Origin: Clostridiales bacterium
Lineage (GTDB): Bacteria > Bacillota > Clostridia > Oscillospirales > Oscillospiraceae
DNA: 44,381 nucleotides
Direction: 5' to 3'
NCBI GenBank assembly: GCA_019415645.1
Contig: DXYV01000021.1
Location: forward strand, 1 to 44,381
In this document: positions 25,946-33,431 of the stretch, piece by piece
How positions within the stretch are numbered: the stretch's first letter is position 1
Layout: each line of letters opens with the position of its first letter
Notes under the pieces: model-generated
What the model was told of the DNA's origin: nothing
Database searches by the model: none
The model's input: the letters and a program-made list of their open reading frames with translations, nothing else
Program-made: the position numbers and the translations under genes

Positions 25946-26611
25946 ATGGCAATAGCATATCCCGGATTTTCAGAGATATACGAGCGTTGGAGCACAGAGG
26001 TGTATCGCTGCTGCTTTTTACTGGTAATGGAGCCGGAAGGAGCGGAACAGGCCGCTCTGCGGGCCTTTTTGCAGCTTGCGGTACGGACACAGGCGTGCGT
26101 CACACCGGAGTCTGCCCGGAATGAGCTGTTCCGCTGGGCGGTCCGGTGCAGCGAGGACCACTTTTACCGCCGCGTTCGCCGCAAACCCAAGCGGGAGAGC
26201 CTGGCGCGGGCGGTTCCCTTTCCGGTGAGCGATGCGCTGTGGGAGTTCCTCCAGCTGCCGCTGAAGAAAAAAGCGGCCTTTTATTGTAAGAGGTATCTGG
26301 GGCTCTCCGACGAAGCGGCCGCCTGCGTATTGGGCGTCCGGCCGGGACGGGCAGCGCAGCTGGCCGAGTGGAAGGGACCCTATACGGATGCGGAGTATAA
26401 AAAAGCCGCCGCTGCGGTCCGGCCCGACAAAGAAACCGAACGGCAGCTGGCGGATTTGATTTATGTGGAATGTGAGGGACGCCATGCGGCACTGAAACAG
26501 GGGTGGCGCCGGTTCAAGTCGGCGTTGGATCGGGCGGCGCCTTGGCTGGCCCTGGCTGTTGTTCTGTTTGGAATCGCAGCGGTGATCTATACGGCCGGAC
26601 TGGCCGGATAG
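25946..26611 (+). CDS. Sigma-factor-like protein with a C-terminal membrane anchor
   Basis: 221 residues, not assigned with certainty. The N-terminal part (FSEIYERWSTEVYRCCFLLV, with AEQAALRAFLQLA following) resembles region 2 of ECF sigma factors. Residues about 110-140 (LPLKKKAAFYCKRYLGLSDE, then AAACVLGVRPGRAAQLAEW) resemble the region 4 helix-turn-helix. A single hydrophobic segment, WLALAVVLFGIAAVIYTAGL, closes the protein, so it should be attached to the membrane with the rest inside. Several region 2 core-binding residues look degenerate, so it may not be a working sigma factor. GGGAGGAAG lies upstream of the ATG. It converges on the M20 peptidase with 12 bp between stops. Confidence 0.7.
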   Translation: MAIAYPGFSEIYERWSTEVYRCCFLLVMEPEGAEQAALRAFLQLAVRTQACVTPESARNELFRWAVRCSEDHFYRRVRRKPKRESLARAVPFPVSDALWEFLQLPLKKKAAFYCKRYLGLSDEAAACVLGVRPGRAAQLAEWKGPYTDAEYKKAAAAVRPDKETERQLADLIYVECEGRHAALKQGWRRFKSALDRAAPWLALAVVLFGIAAVIYTAGLAG

Positions 26612-26623
26612 GCGCGGAACACG

Positions 26624-27727
26624 TCAGGGCCGGCGCATCAGTTCATAAGCCATGGCTGCGGCGCGCTCCAGCTGGGCCACCTCGATCGATTCGTCCGTGC
26701 CGTGGACGTTGTGCATGCCGGTGCCCACGTTGACGACGTCGATTCCCTGAGCGGCGATCCAGGTGGCATCACAGCCGCCGTATCCGCTGGCCAGTTCCAC
26801 TTCCACCCCCAGATCGCGGTAGATGTCCTTCAAACGCAGGATGATGGGCAGGTCTGCGGGCACGTTGATACCGGGGTAATTTTTGAGCACCTCGCAGTTA
26901 TAGGAGGCGCCGAAGTCCCGGCAGGCGGCGGCCACAGTGTCCTCCACCGTCTGGAACCAGTGGGCCTGGCGCTCCGGGGTGAAGGAGCGGATCATCACTT
27001 CGAAGGAGGCCTCCTCCGACACCACGTTGGTCTTTCCGGGGGCCAGGAAGTTGGCCACGTTGAGGACCGTGACCTCGTCCGCATGGCCGCAGGGGATACG
27101 GTCCACGGCTCGGGCGGCGGCCTTGAGCGCATGGATGCCTTCCTCGGGGGAGGTGGCGGCGTGAGCCGCCTTGCCGTGAATGGTAAAGCGCAGACGGCCG
27201 TTGTGGGTGGAGCGGTGAATGATTTTTCCGGTCCTGCTGCTGTCCAGCACCACAGCCTCGCGGCTCTTTATCTGAGAAAAATCCGCGTGCTGGGAGCCCA
27301 GCAGGCCCAGCTCCTCGCAGACGGAAAAGAGAATCTCCACCGGGCGGTGTGGGATGCCCTCCTCCAGAATGGACTCCAGCGCCTCCAGAATGGCGGCCAC
27401 ACCGGATTTGTCATCGCTGCCCAGAACGGTGTCGCCTGCGGAGCGGATCACTCCGTTTTCCAGGACAGGAACGATTCCGTTGCCCGGGGCTACCGTGTCC
27501 ATATGGGCGGAGAGCAAAATGGGCTCGCCCTCGCCGGGCAGGGAGGCCAGAAGGTTCCAGCCGTCTGACTGACAGGCGGCTCCAGCGGCTTCGTCCCGGG
27601 TAAAAGGAACGCCCAGACGGCGGAATTCCTCCTCCATCAGCAGGCAGAACTCCCGCTCATGCCGGGATTCGCTGCCGCAGGAGACGTAACGGAAAAAACG
27701 GTCCAACAGACGCTGCGTATGAATCAT
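26624..27727 (-). CDS. M20 family metallopeptidase, PepT-like
   Basis: 367 residues. Zinc site motifs are in LLSAHMDTVAPGNG (His and Asp), LGSDDKSGVAAILE (bridging Asp), FSVCEELGLLGSQ (catalytic Glu and ligand) and a C-terminal GTGMHNVHGTDE (His). The domain order, catalytic and dimerisation, is that of the M20 tripeptidase/aminoacylase clan. The start is the ATG complementary to 27725-27727 with GGAAGGAG upstream; the longer frame to 27859 has no such site. It is about 35% shorter in the N-terminal insertion than classic PepT, so I call it PepT-like only. It should act on small peptides in the cytoplasm. Confidence 0.88.
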   Translation of the reverse strand: MIHTQRLLDRFFRYVSCGSESRHEREFCLLMEEEFRRLGVPFTRDEAAGAACQSDGWNLLASLPGEGEPILLSAHMDTVAPGNGIVPVLENGVIRSAGDTVLGSDDKSGVAAILEALESILEEGIPHRPVEILFSVCEELGLLGSQHADFSQIKSREAVVLDSSRTGKIIHRSTHNGRLRFTIHGKAAHAATSPEEGIHALKAAARAVDRIPCGHADEVTVLNVANFLAPGKTNVVSEEASFEVMIRSFTPERQAHWFQTVEDTVAAACRDFGASYNCEVLKNYPGINVPADLPIILRLKDIYRDLGVEVELASGYGGCDATWIAAQGIDVVNVGTGMHNVHGTDESIEVAQLERAAAMAYELMRRP

Positions 27728-27865
27728 AAGTAAGCTCCTTCCGCCTGGGGCGTGAAGTTTTTCTTCCGTTTCGGAGGCGCATGATATATAATGTAAGGGG
27801 CGCGCCGGAGCGGGCCCCCGAATGCCCTTTAGCATGGCAGACCCGCGCGCCAAAGTCAATGCGGA

Positions 27866-27899
27866 GAAAACAGGCCGCTGCGCATGCGCAGCGGCCTGT
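27866..27899 (-). terminator. Terminator built on a perfect 30-base palindrome
   Basis: Bases 27870-27899 are their own reverse complement (half ACAGGCCGCTGCGCA). On the minus strand the stem is followed by TTTTCTCC, making a terminator for the small ORF whose stop is at 27940. Confidence 0.75.
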
Positions 27900-27939
27900 G
27901 GATAGAAGATTCCGGCGAGGGCACCGGAAGGAAGTTGGC

Positions 27940-28110
27940 TTAGTCCTTGGTACGATTGAAGTAACGCCGAATCCGGCAGAGCAGGTTGGATTCGCAGTTC
28001 TCGTAGCGCTCGGCGGCCATCCAGGCGGGTGTCACCCGGTCGTGGACAACAGGGAACAAACCAAGCTCGTCGGACATCACGGAAATATGCATATTTTCGA
28101 TTCCATACAT
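27940..28110 (-). CDS. 56-residue small protein of unknown function
   Basis: A short frame starting MYGIENMHISVMSDELGLF and ending RIRRYFNRTKD. It is supported by a strong AAAGGAGGT site 8 bases before the ATG (complement of 28108-28110) and by a terminator after the stop. It has two Cys residues and a basic C-terminus, no signal and no membrane segment. It is divergent from the PucR-type regulator gene. I do not recognise a family. The rest of 27728-28354 holds only the terminator and the intergenic region between the two divergent genes. Confidence 0.6.
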   Translation of the reverse strand: MYGIENMHISVMSDELGLFPVVHDRVTPAWMAAERYENCESNLLCRIRRYFNRTKD

Positions 28111-28354
28111 GGTGAATGACCTCCTTTGGTTTAGACCAAATCTGGAATATCTCTCATTTCATGCACATCATAACACGATTGTGCAGAAAGAAAAGGGGCC
28201 GTTAGCCTAAATATCAGAGAAAAAACTGTGCTAATGGCACATATCATATGGCGTAGGATGGGGGTATCCTGGTTGTATGCGGCTCGCGGACTACGACTGT
28301 CCACGATGGAAGGACAAAAGGGCGTAAAGCGCAAGAAGGTGGGTGAAACATTCC

Positions 28355-29578
28355 ATGGCCATTTTGCTCTCGGAGCTTATTGCGGAAACAAAAAAACAAT
28401 ATAAGCTGAAGCTGCTGGCCGGAGTGAAGGGCGTGGATGTGCCGGTCAACTGGGTCCACCTGGTGGAGGACGCGGCGGTGGCGCCCTACTTCTGGGGCGG
28501 CGAGCTGATCGTGACTACCGGTGTCATGCAGGAGGAACCGGACTGGCTGCTGCGGCTGGCCCAGGGGCTGCTGGACCGACAGATCAGCGGAATCCTGGTG
28601 AACATTGGGATGTATATTCATGAGATCCCATCGGCTGTGATCGACTACTGCGACGAGCATGACCTGCCGCTGCTGACTATGCCCTGGGAGATTCACCTCT
28701 CCGAGGTCATCAAAGACTATTGCATGCGCATCGTGATGGGCAACCAGAGCGAGGCGGCTGTGGCCAAGGCCCTCATGGAGGCCATCGACCGGCCAGAGAG
28801 CGAGGGCGATTATCTGCCGGAGCTCCAGAATTATTTTAATGTAAACGGCACGTTTCAGGTATTGGCTTTCCGGCTGGAATTTCCGGAGGGTACAGAAATC
28901 AGCCAGCGGCTTCAGGCGGCGGACGTTATGCGTACGCTGCTCAGCCGCACCATCCGAAAGTTCAGCTTGTTCCGGCGAATCGACTTTTATGTGCTGGTGC
29001 TCAACGATGCCGATCCCGGCTTGGACGAGGAGCTGGCCCGTCAGCTGATGAGTCGCTGCCAGGCCCATCAGCCGCCGCTGCCTATCCATGTGGGGCTTGG
29101 AGATCCGGTGGTAGGGGTGCGCAATCTGAGCGCCAGCTTCCGCCGGGCCCGGGCGGCGGGGCGGAAGGCGGACTATAACCGTCTGCCCCTGGTCCGGTTC
29201 CGGGAGATGGGAATCGAGCAGCTGCTCTATACGGCTGAGGACCCGGACGTGCTGACTGATTTTTACCGGGAGCATCTGGGCGTCCTGGAGGATTACGACC
29301 AGGCCCATGACGGGCGCCTGACCGAGACGCTTTACCAGGACCTGCTTGCCGGCGGGAGTATCAAACAGATTGCCGCCGCCATGTATACCCACCGCAACAC
29401 GGTCAATTACCGGGTGGCAAAGATTCGGGAACTGATGCAGGTGGACCTGAACGACCCAGAGGTGCGCACCCGCTGCCGCATGGCATTTTATATCCGCGAC
29501 ATCCTGCGCGCCATACAGGAAAAAGAAGAAAGGGAGGGAAAGACTGTGGCCTGGCGCCACAAGTCCCAAAAGTCATGA
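28355..29578 (+). CDS. PucR family transcriptional regulator
   Basis: 407 residues. An N-terminal PucR domain (about 1-120) includes LLAGVKGVDVPVNWVHLVED and the GGELIVTTG motif; a GGDEF-like central fold follows; the C-terminal helix-turn-helix is GSIKQIAAAMYTHRNTVNYR near residue 345. PucR-type proteins regulate purine, amino acid or peptide catabolism genes, usually nearby. The ATG at 28355 is 12 bases after AAGGTGG; the GTG at 28343 touches it and is less likely. Its stop overlaps the nitroreductase start (ATGA), so it is the first gene of an operon. Confidence 0.9.
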   Translation: MAILLSELIAETKKQYKLKLLAGVKGVDVPVNWVHLVEDAAVAPYFWGGELIVTTGVMQEEPDWLLRLAQGLLDRQISGILVNIGMYIHEIPSAVIDYCDEHDLPLLTMPWEIHLSEVIKDYCMRIVMGNQSEAAVAKALMEAIDRPESEGDYLPELQNYFNVNGTFQVLAFRLEFPEGTEISQRLQAADVMRTLLSRTIRKFSLFRRIDFYVLVLNDADPGLDEELARQLMSRCQAHQPPLPIHVGLGDPVVGVRNLSASFRRARAAGRKADYNRLPLVRFREMGIEQLLYTAEDPDVLTDFYREHLGVLEDYDQAHDGRLTETLYQDLLAGGSIKQIAAAMYTHRNTVNYRVAKIRELMQVDLNDPEVRTRCRMAFYIRDILRAIQEKEEREGKTVAWRHKSQKS

Positions 29579-30303
29579 ACGAAGTATTGCAGCAACTCCA
29601 TGCCCGCAAGTCCACGCGGGTTTTTGAGCCGCGTCCCATCTCCGAGGAGGACAAACGCCTGATTCTGGAGGCGGCCGTCCAGGCGCCCACTGCCGGGAAC
29701 CAGCAGCTCTACACCATTCTGGACATCACCGAGCAGTCCCTCAAGGACAAGCTGGCGGTGACCTGCGACAACCAGCCCTTTATAGCCAAAGCGCCCATGG
29801 TGCTGGTGTTCTGCGCCGACTGCAAAAAGTGGCAGGACGCCTATCTGGACGCCGGCTGCGCGCCCCGCCATCCCGGCGTGGGAGACCTGATGCTGGCGGT
29901 GACGGACACGGCCATCGCGGCCCAGAACGCGGTGACGGCGGCGGAGAGCCTGGGAATCGGCTCCTGCTATATTGGGGACGTGATGGAACACTGCGAACAG
30001 CAGCGGGAGCTGCTGGGTTTGCCGGAGTACGTGTTTCCCTGCGTCATGCTGGTGTTTGGCTGGCCCACCCAGCAGCAGAAAGAGCGGCCAAAGCCCCAGC
30101 GGTGCGCCATGGAGCATATCGTGCATGAGAACGGCTACCGCGCCATGGATGGGACGGAGCTGCGGGCCATGCTGGGCTATAAGGCGGAGGCGCGCCCCTA
30201 TGAGGACTGGTGCGCTGCATTCTGCAAGCGGAAATACAACTCGGACTTTTCCCGGGAGATGACCCGCTCGGTGGCCCAATACCTGAAGCAATTTGAGAAC
30301 TGA
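29575..30303 (+). CDS. Nitroreductase family flavoprotein
   Basis: 242 residues. The FMN-binding N-terminus has ARKSTRVFEPRPISEEDK and AAVQAPTAGNQQ, and a central GIGSCYIGDV; the later LVFGWPTQQQKERPKPQR contains the family's GxP loop. NAD(P)H-dependent reductases of this family reduce nitro groups, quinones or flavins; the natural substrate is unknown. It starts within the PucR stop codon (four-base overlap), so translation is coupled. It ends 38 bp before pepT. Confidence 0.9.
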   Translation: MNEVLQQLHARKSTRVFEPRPISEEDKRLILEAAVQAPTAGNQQLYTILDITEQSLKDKLAVTCDNQPFIAKAPMVLVFCADCKKWQDAYLDAGCAPRHPGVGDLMLAVTDTAIAAQNAVTAAESLGIGSCYIGDVMEHCEQQRELLGLPEYVFPCVMLVFGWPTQQQKERPKPQRCAMEHIVHENGYRAMDGTELRAMLGYKAEARPYEDWCAAFCKRKYNSDFSREMTRSVAQYLKQFEN

Positions 30304-30341
30304 AACCAATCTGCAAGTCTGAAAAAGGAGCCAAGCAAAAT

Positions 30342-31553
30342 ATGGATGTGTTAGCGCGATTTTTACACTATGTGTCCTTCGATACCCAGTCTGATCCCAA
30401 CTGTGAGGCCACGCCCAGCACGGAAAAGCAGAAGCTGCTGGGCTGCGCCCTGGCGGAGGAACTCAGGGGTCTGGGCCTGACGGACGCGCACATGGATGAG
30501 AAGGGCTACGTCTATGCCCACCTGCCCGCTACGCCGGGCTGCGAGGAGGTTCCCTGTCTGGGTCTGGTAGCCCACATGGATACCTCCGACGGGGCCTCGG
30601 GCGCGGACATCAAGCCCCAGGTGGTCCGCTATGCGGGCGGCGATCTGACGCTGAATCCGGAGCTGGGCATCGTGATGGAGCGGGCGCGCTTCCCCATGCT
30701 GGACCGCTATGTGGACCAGGAGCTGGTGGTCACCGACGGCACCACGCTGCTGGGCGCGGACGATAAGGCGGGCGTGGCGGAGATTATTACAGCGGTGGAA
30801 TATCTGCTGGCCCATCCCGAGATTCGGCACGGCCCCATCGCCGTGGGCATCACGCCGGACGAGGAGGTGGGCCGGGGCGCGAGCCATTTCGACCTGGACA
30901 CCTTCGCCGCCGCCGCGGCCTATACCGTGGACGGCGGAGAGTTGGGTGAGATCAACTATGAGAACTTCAACGCCGCTGCCGCGAAGGTGACGGTCCACGG
31001 CCTGAACGTCCATCCGGGCTCGGCGAAGGACAAAATGAAAAATGCACTGCTCATTTCCTGCGAGCTGGTGGGCCTGCTGCCTCCGGCGGAGACGCCGGGC
31101 CATACGGAGGGGCACGAGGGCTTCTACCACCTCAACCACATGGAAGGGGACGAGACCGCCGCCCGGCTGTCTTTCATCATCCGGGACCACGACCGAGCGA
31201 AGTTCGAGGCGCGCAAGGCAGAGATGACCGCCATCGCGGATTTCCTGAACCGCCGCTACGGCGCGGGCACGGTGGAGCTGGAGCTGAAGGACAGCTATTA
31301 CAATATGCTGGAGCCGATGAAGGCGCATATGGACCTGATCGAGCGGGCCCGGGCCGCCATGGAGAAGGCGGGCGTGACGCCGGAGGAGTCCCCCATCCGG
31401 GGCGGGACCGACGGGGCGCGGCTGACCTATATGGGCCTGCCCTGTCCCAATCTGTCCACCGGCGGATTCAATTTCCACGGCGTCTACGAGGCCGTTCCGG
31501 TGGAGTCTCTGCGCAAGATGGTGGAGGTTCTGGTGAACCTGACCGCCTGCTGA
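30342..31553 (+). CDS. pepT: Peptidase T (tripeptide aminopeptidase)
   Basis: 403 residues, normal for PepT. Motifs: LGLVAHMDTSDGASGADIKP (His78-type ligand and Asp), LLGADDKAGVAEI (bridging Asp), VGITPDEEVGRGA (catalytic Glu pair), TVDGGELGEINYENFNAA, VHPGSAKDKM, and the C-terminal IRGGTDGARLTYMGLPCPNL with the final zinc His in FNFHGVYE. It removes the N-terminal residue from tripeptides in the cytoplasm. AAAAGGAG precedes the ATG. It fits with the opp transporter in a peptide-use theme. Confidence 0.96.
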   Translation: MDVLARFLHYVSFDTQSDPNCEATPSTEKQKLLGCALAEELRGLGLTDAHMDEKGYVYAHLPATPGCEEVPCLGLVAHMDTSDGASGADIKPQVVRYAGGDLTLNPELGIVMERARFPMLDRYVDQELVVTDGTTLLGADDKAGVAEIITAVEYLLAHPEIRHGPIAVGITPDEEVGRGASHFDLDTFAAAAAYTVDGGELGEINYENFNAAAAKVTVHGLNVHPGSAKDKMKNALLISCELVGLLPPAETPGHTEGHEGFYHLNHMEGDETAARLSFIIRDHDRAKFEARKAEMTAIADFLNRRYGAGTVELELKDSYYNMLEPMKAHMDLIERARAAMEKAGVTPEESPIRGGTDGARLTYMGLPCPNLSTGGFNFHGVYEAVPVESLRKMVEVLVNLTAC

Positions 31554-31565
31554 GAGGTGTCTGCC

Positions 31566-32909
31566 ATGTCGAACAATCTGGATTTCCTGCGTCTGAACGA
31601 CGCATTGCCGGGAGACATTGCCCGGCGCAAGGCCATGGGCGACCTGGCGGGGGCCATTCGGCTCATCGATGCCCGGCTGGCCGCGGGGCTCCAGCCGGAG
31701 CTGGCGCCCCGGCTGCGGGTGGAGCGTATGCGCCTGGAGCGGCTGCCAGACGACTATCCCTATACCAGAGCGCAGGCGCTGGAGCAGATTCGGTCCGAGT
31801 GGCCGGCGTGCACCGAAGCGCAGTTTGATGCGCTGGTGGACGGAGGACGCATCGACTGGCGGTGCGTGGACGGGGAGCCCCATTACCACGACCGCCTGTT
31901 AGAGTGCCTGCGGCTGTATCCCCAGGAGGCTCCCGGCCTGCGCCGGGAGGAGGACCCGGGACGGGCCGAGCGGGACGCGGTGCTGGAGCGCATGGAGGCG
32001 GAGGGCGGCCTGACCGCGCGCATCACCGTGCGGGCCTCCATCCGCGCCCGGGTGGCTGCGCCCGGAGCCGAGGTGCAGGCGTGGCTGCCCATTCCGGCGG
32101 CCTGTCCGCAGCAGAGCGAGATCGAAATTCTGGACGCGACGCCGGGCGGGCTGTGCGCGCCCGAGGACGCGCCCCAGCGGACCATCTGGTGGAAGAGCCG
32201 GACGCGCGCGGACTTTTTCGTGACCTACCGCTATCTTCATCACGCGGCCTGGGTGGACCCGCTGACCCTGACACCCGACCCGGTGCAGCCGGAGTTTGAC
32301 CTGGAGGAGCAGGCGCCCCACATCGTCTTTACGCCCTATCTGCGGGCGCTGGCCGCCCGCCTGACCCAGGGGTGCAGGGGACCGGTGGAGAAGGCGAAGG
32401 CCATCTACGACTACGTCACCGGCTTTGTGGATTACCGCTACCAGCCGGCCTATATCCAGCTGGACTGCATTGCGGACCGCTGCGCCAAGGAGCTGCGGGG
32501 GGACTGCGGCGTGATGGCGCTGCTGTTCATTACTCTGTGCCGAATCGCGGGAATCCCGGCCCGCTGGCAGAGCGGCCTGTCGGTGCGGCCCGGCCATGTG
32601 GGCAGTCACGACTGGGCCATGTTCTATATCGCACCCCACGGCTGGCTGTGGGTGGACTGCTCCTTTGGCTCCTCGGCCCGCCGGATGGGGGAGGAAAAAC
32701 ACCGCCGCCATTACTTCGGTAATCTGGACCCGTGGCGGATGGTGGCCAACCGCGCCTTTTTTGCGCCTCTGACTCCGCCGGACCGGGCCTGGCGCAACGA
32801 CCCCTTCGACAACCAGAGCGGCGAGCTGTCTGTGGACGGACGGGGGCTGGCCGCAAAGGAGCGGGAGATCCGCCAGGAACTGGTGGAATTTGAGCTGCTG
32901 GACGCCTGA
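31566..32909 (+). CDS. Transglutaminase-like domain protein
   Basis: 447 residues, no signal peptide or membrane segment. The N-terminal half is unassigned and rich in Arg and Glu; a beta-rich segment (RITVRASIRARVAAPGAEV) precedes the core. The core has the catalytic triad: Cys314 in RGDCGVMALLFITLC, His348 in GSHDWAMF, Asp364 in WVDCSFG. Bacterial members of this superfamily are often thiol peptidases or hydrolases and not crosslinkers. The ATG at 31566 follows GAGAGGTG; it lies 12 bp after the pepT stop, so it is in the same operon. Confidence 0.85.
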   Translation: MSNNLDFLRLNDALPGDIARRKAMGDLAGAIRLIDARLAAGLQPELAPRLRVERMRLERLPDDYPYTRAQALEQIRSEWPACTEAQFDALVDGGRIDWRCVDGEPHYHDRLLECLRLYPQEAPGLRREEDPGRAERDAVLERMEAEGGLTARITVRASIRARVAAPGAEVQAWLPIPAACPQQSEIEILDATPGGLCAPEDAPQRTIWWKSRTRADFFVTYRYLHHAAWVDPLTLTPDPVQPEFDLEEQAPHIVFTPYLRALAARLTQGCRGPVEKAKAIYDYVTGFVDYRYQPAYIQLDCIADRCAKELRGDCGVMALLFITLCRIAGIPARWQSGLSVRPGHVGSHDWAMFYIAPHGWLWVDCSFGSSARRMGEEKHRRHYFGNLDPWRMVANRAFFAPLTPPDRAWRNDPFDNQSGELSVDGRGLAAKEREIRQELVEFELLDA

Positions 32910-32917
32910 AACCGTCA

Positions 32918-32952
32918 GCGCCCTCCCGCTTTCCATGGAAGCGGGAGGGCGC
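32918..32952 (+). terminator. Hairpin after the PucR/PepT operon
   Basis: A 14-bp perfect stem (GCGCCCTCCCGCTT at 32918-32931 with 32939-32952) with a 7-base loop. Only TTCG follows, so the T tract is poor; termination may be partial. Confidence 0.6.
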
Positions 32953-33032
32953 TTCGAGCGCAGAGAATCTGCGGGGTGAGTCACCCTCCGGCGGACCCAA
33001 AGGGGAAAGACCCTGGATAAAAAAGGTTTTGG

Positions 33033-33061
33033 TTGATAATTTACCAGAGATGTAGTATAAT
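33033..33061 (+). promoter_or_regulatory. Sigma-A promoter of the SRP RNA gene
   Basis: TTGATA (33033-33038) and perfect TATAAT (33056-33061) with a 17-base spacer. Transcription should start near 33068, somewhat before the mature RNA, as in processed scRNA precursors of Bacillus subtilis. Confidence 0.85.
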
Positions 33062-33107
33062 ATTATCCAGCTTTGCGAAGATACAAGGCGACAGCCAATC
33101 GGTACGG

Positions 33108-33370
33108 AGCAAGGCCGCACTAGTCGGGGAGTTAGCGGTGCCCTGTACCTGCAACCCGCTATAGCAGGGAGGAATCCCGGCCCCCGGACGTTCGATGTAT
33201 TGTCTGCCCTCCATAAGCAGCGATGATGGACCGGTCCCGCGCAACGTGGTCCCGTGAACCGTGTCAGGCGGGGAACCGAGCAGCACTAAGCGGATCGCCG
33301 CGTGTGCCGCGGGGACGCCGGTCCTGAGCCGGCTGTGGAGGTAACGGATATATCGGGCGCTTCAAAGGCC
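33108..33370 (+). ncRNA. ffs: Signal recognition particle RNA, large Gram-positive type
   Basis: The 5' part (CGGGGAGTTAGCGGTGCCCT) and next segment match the Alu domain of Bacillus subtilis scRNA (GGGGAGGTAGCGGTGCCCTG). The S-domain signature GTGAACCGTGTCAGGCGGGG with GAGCAGCACTAAG after it is the Ffh-binding helix 8 region. It guides ribosomes with the Ffh protein to the membrane. The position just before dnaX is conserved in Bacillota. Ends are estimates to within about 10 bases. Confidence 0.9.
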
Positions 33371-33384
33371 GGTGTGCGGCCTTT
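33364..33384 (+). terminator. Hairpin at the 3' end of the SRP RNA
   Basis: AAAGGCCG (33364-33371) pairs with CGGCCTTT (33377-33384) around a 5-base loop, followed by CTGCG. The T content is low, so partial read-through into dnaX is possible. Confidence 0.5.
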
Positions 33385-33431
33385 CTGCGTACCGATTTCT
33401 GTTTTGAATTTGATCAGCGGAGGTGAACGGC

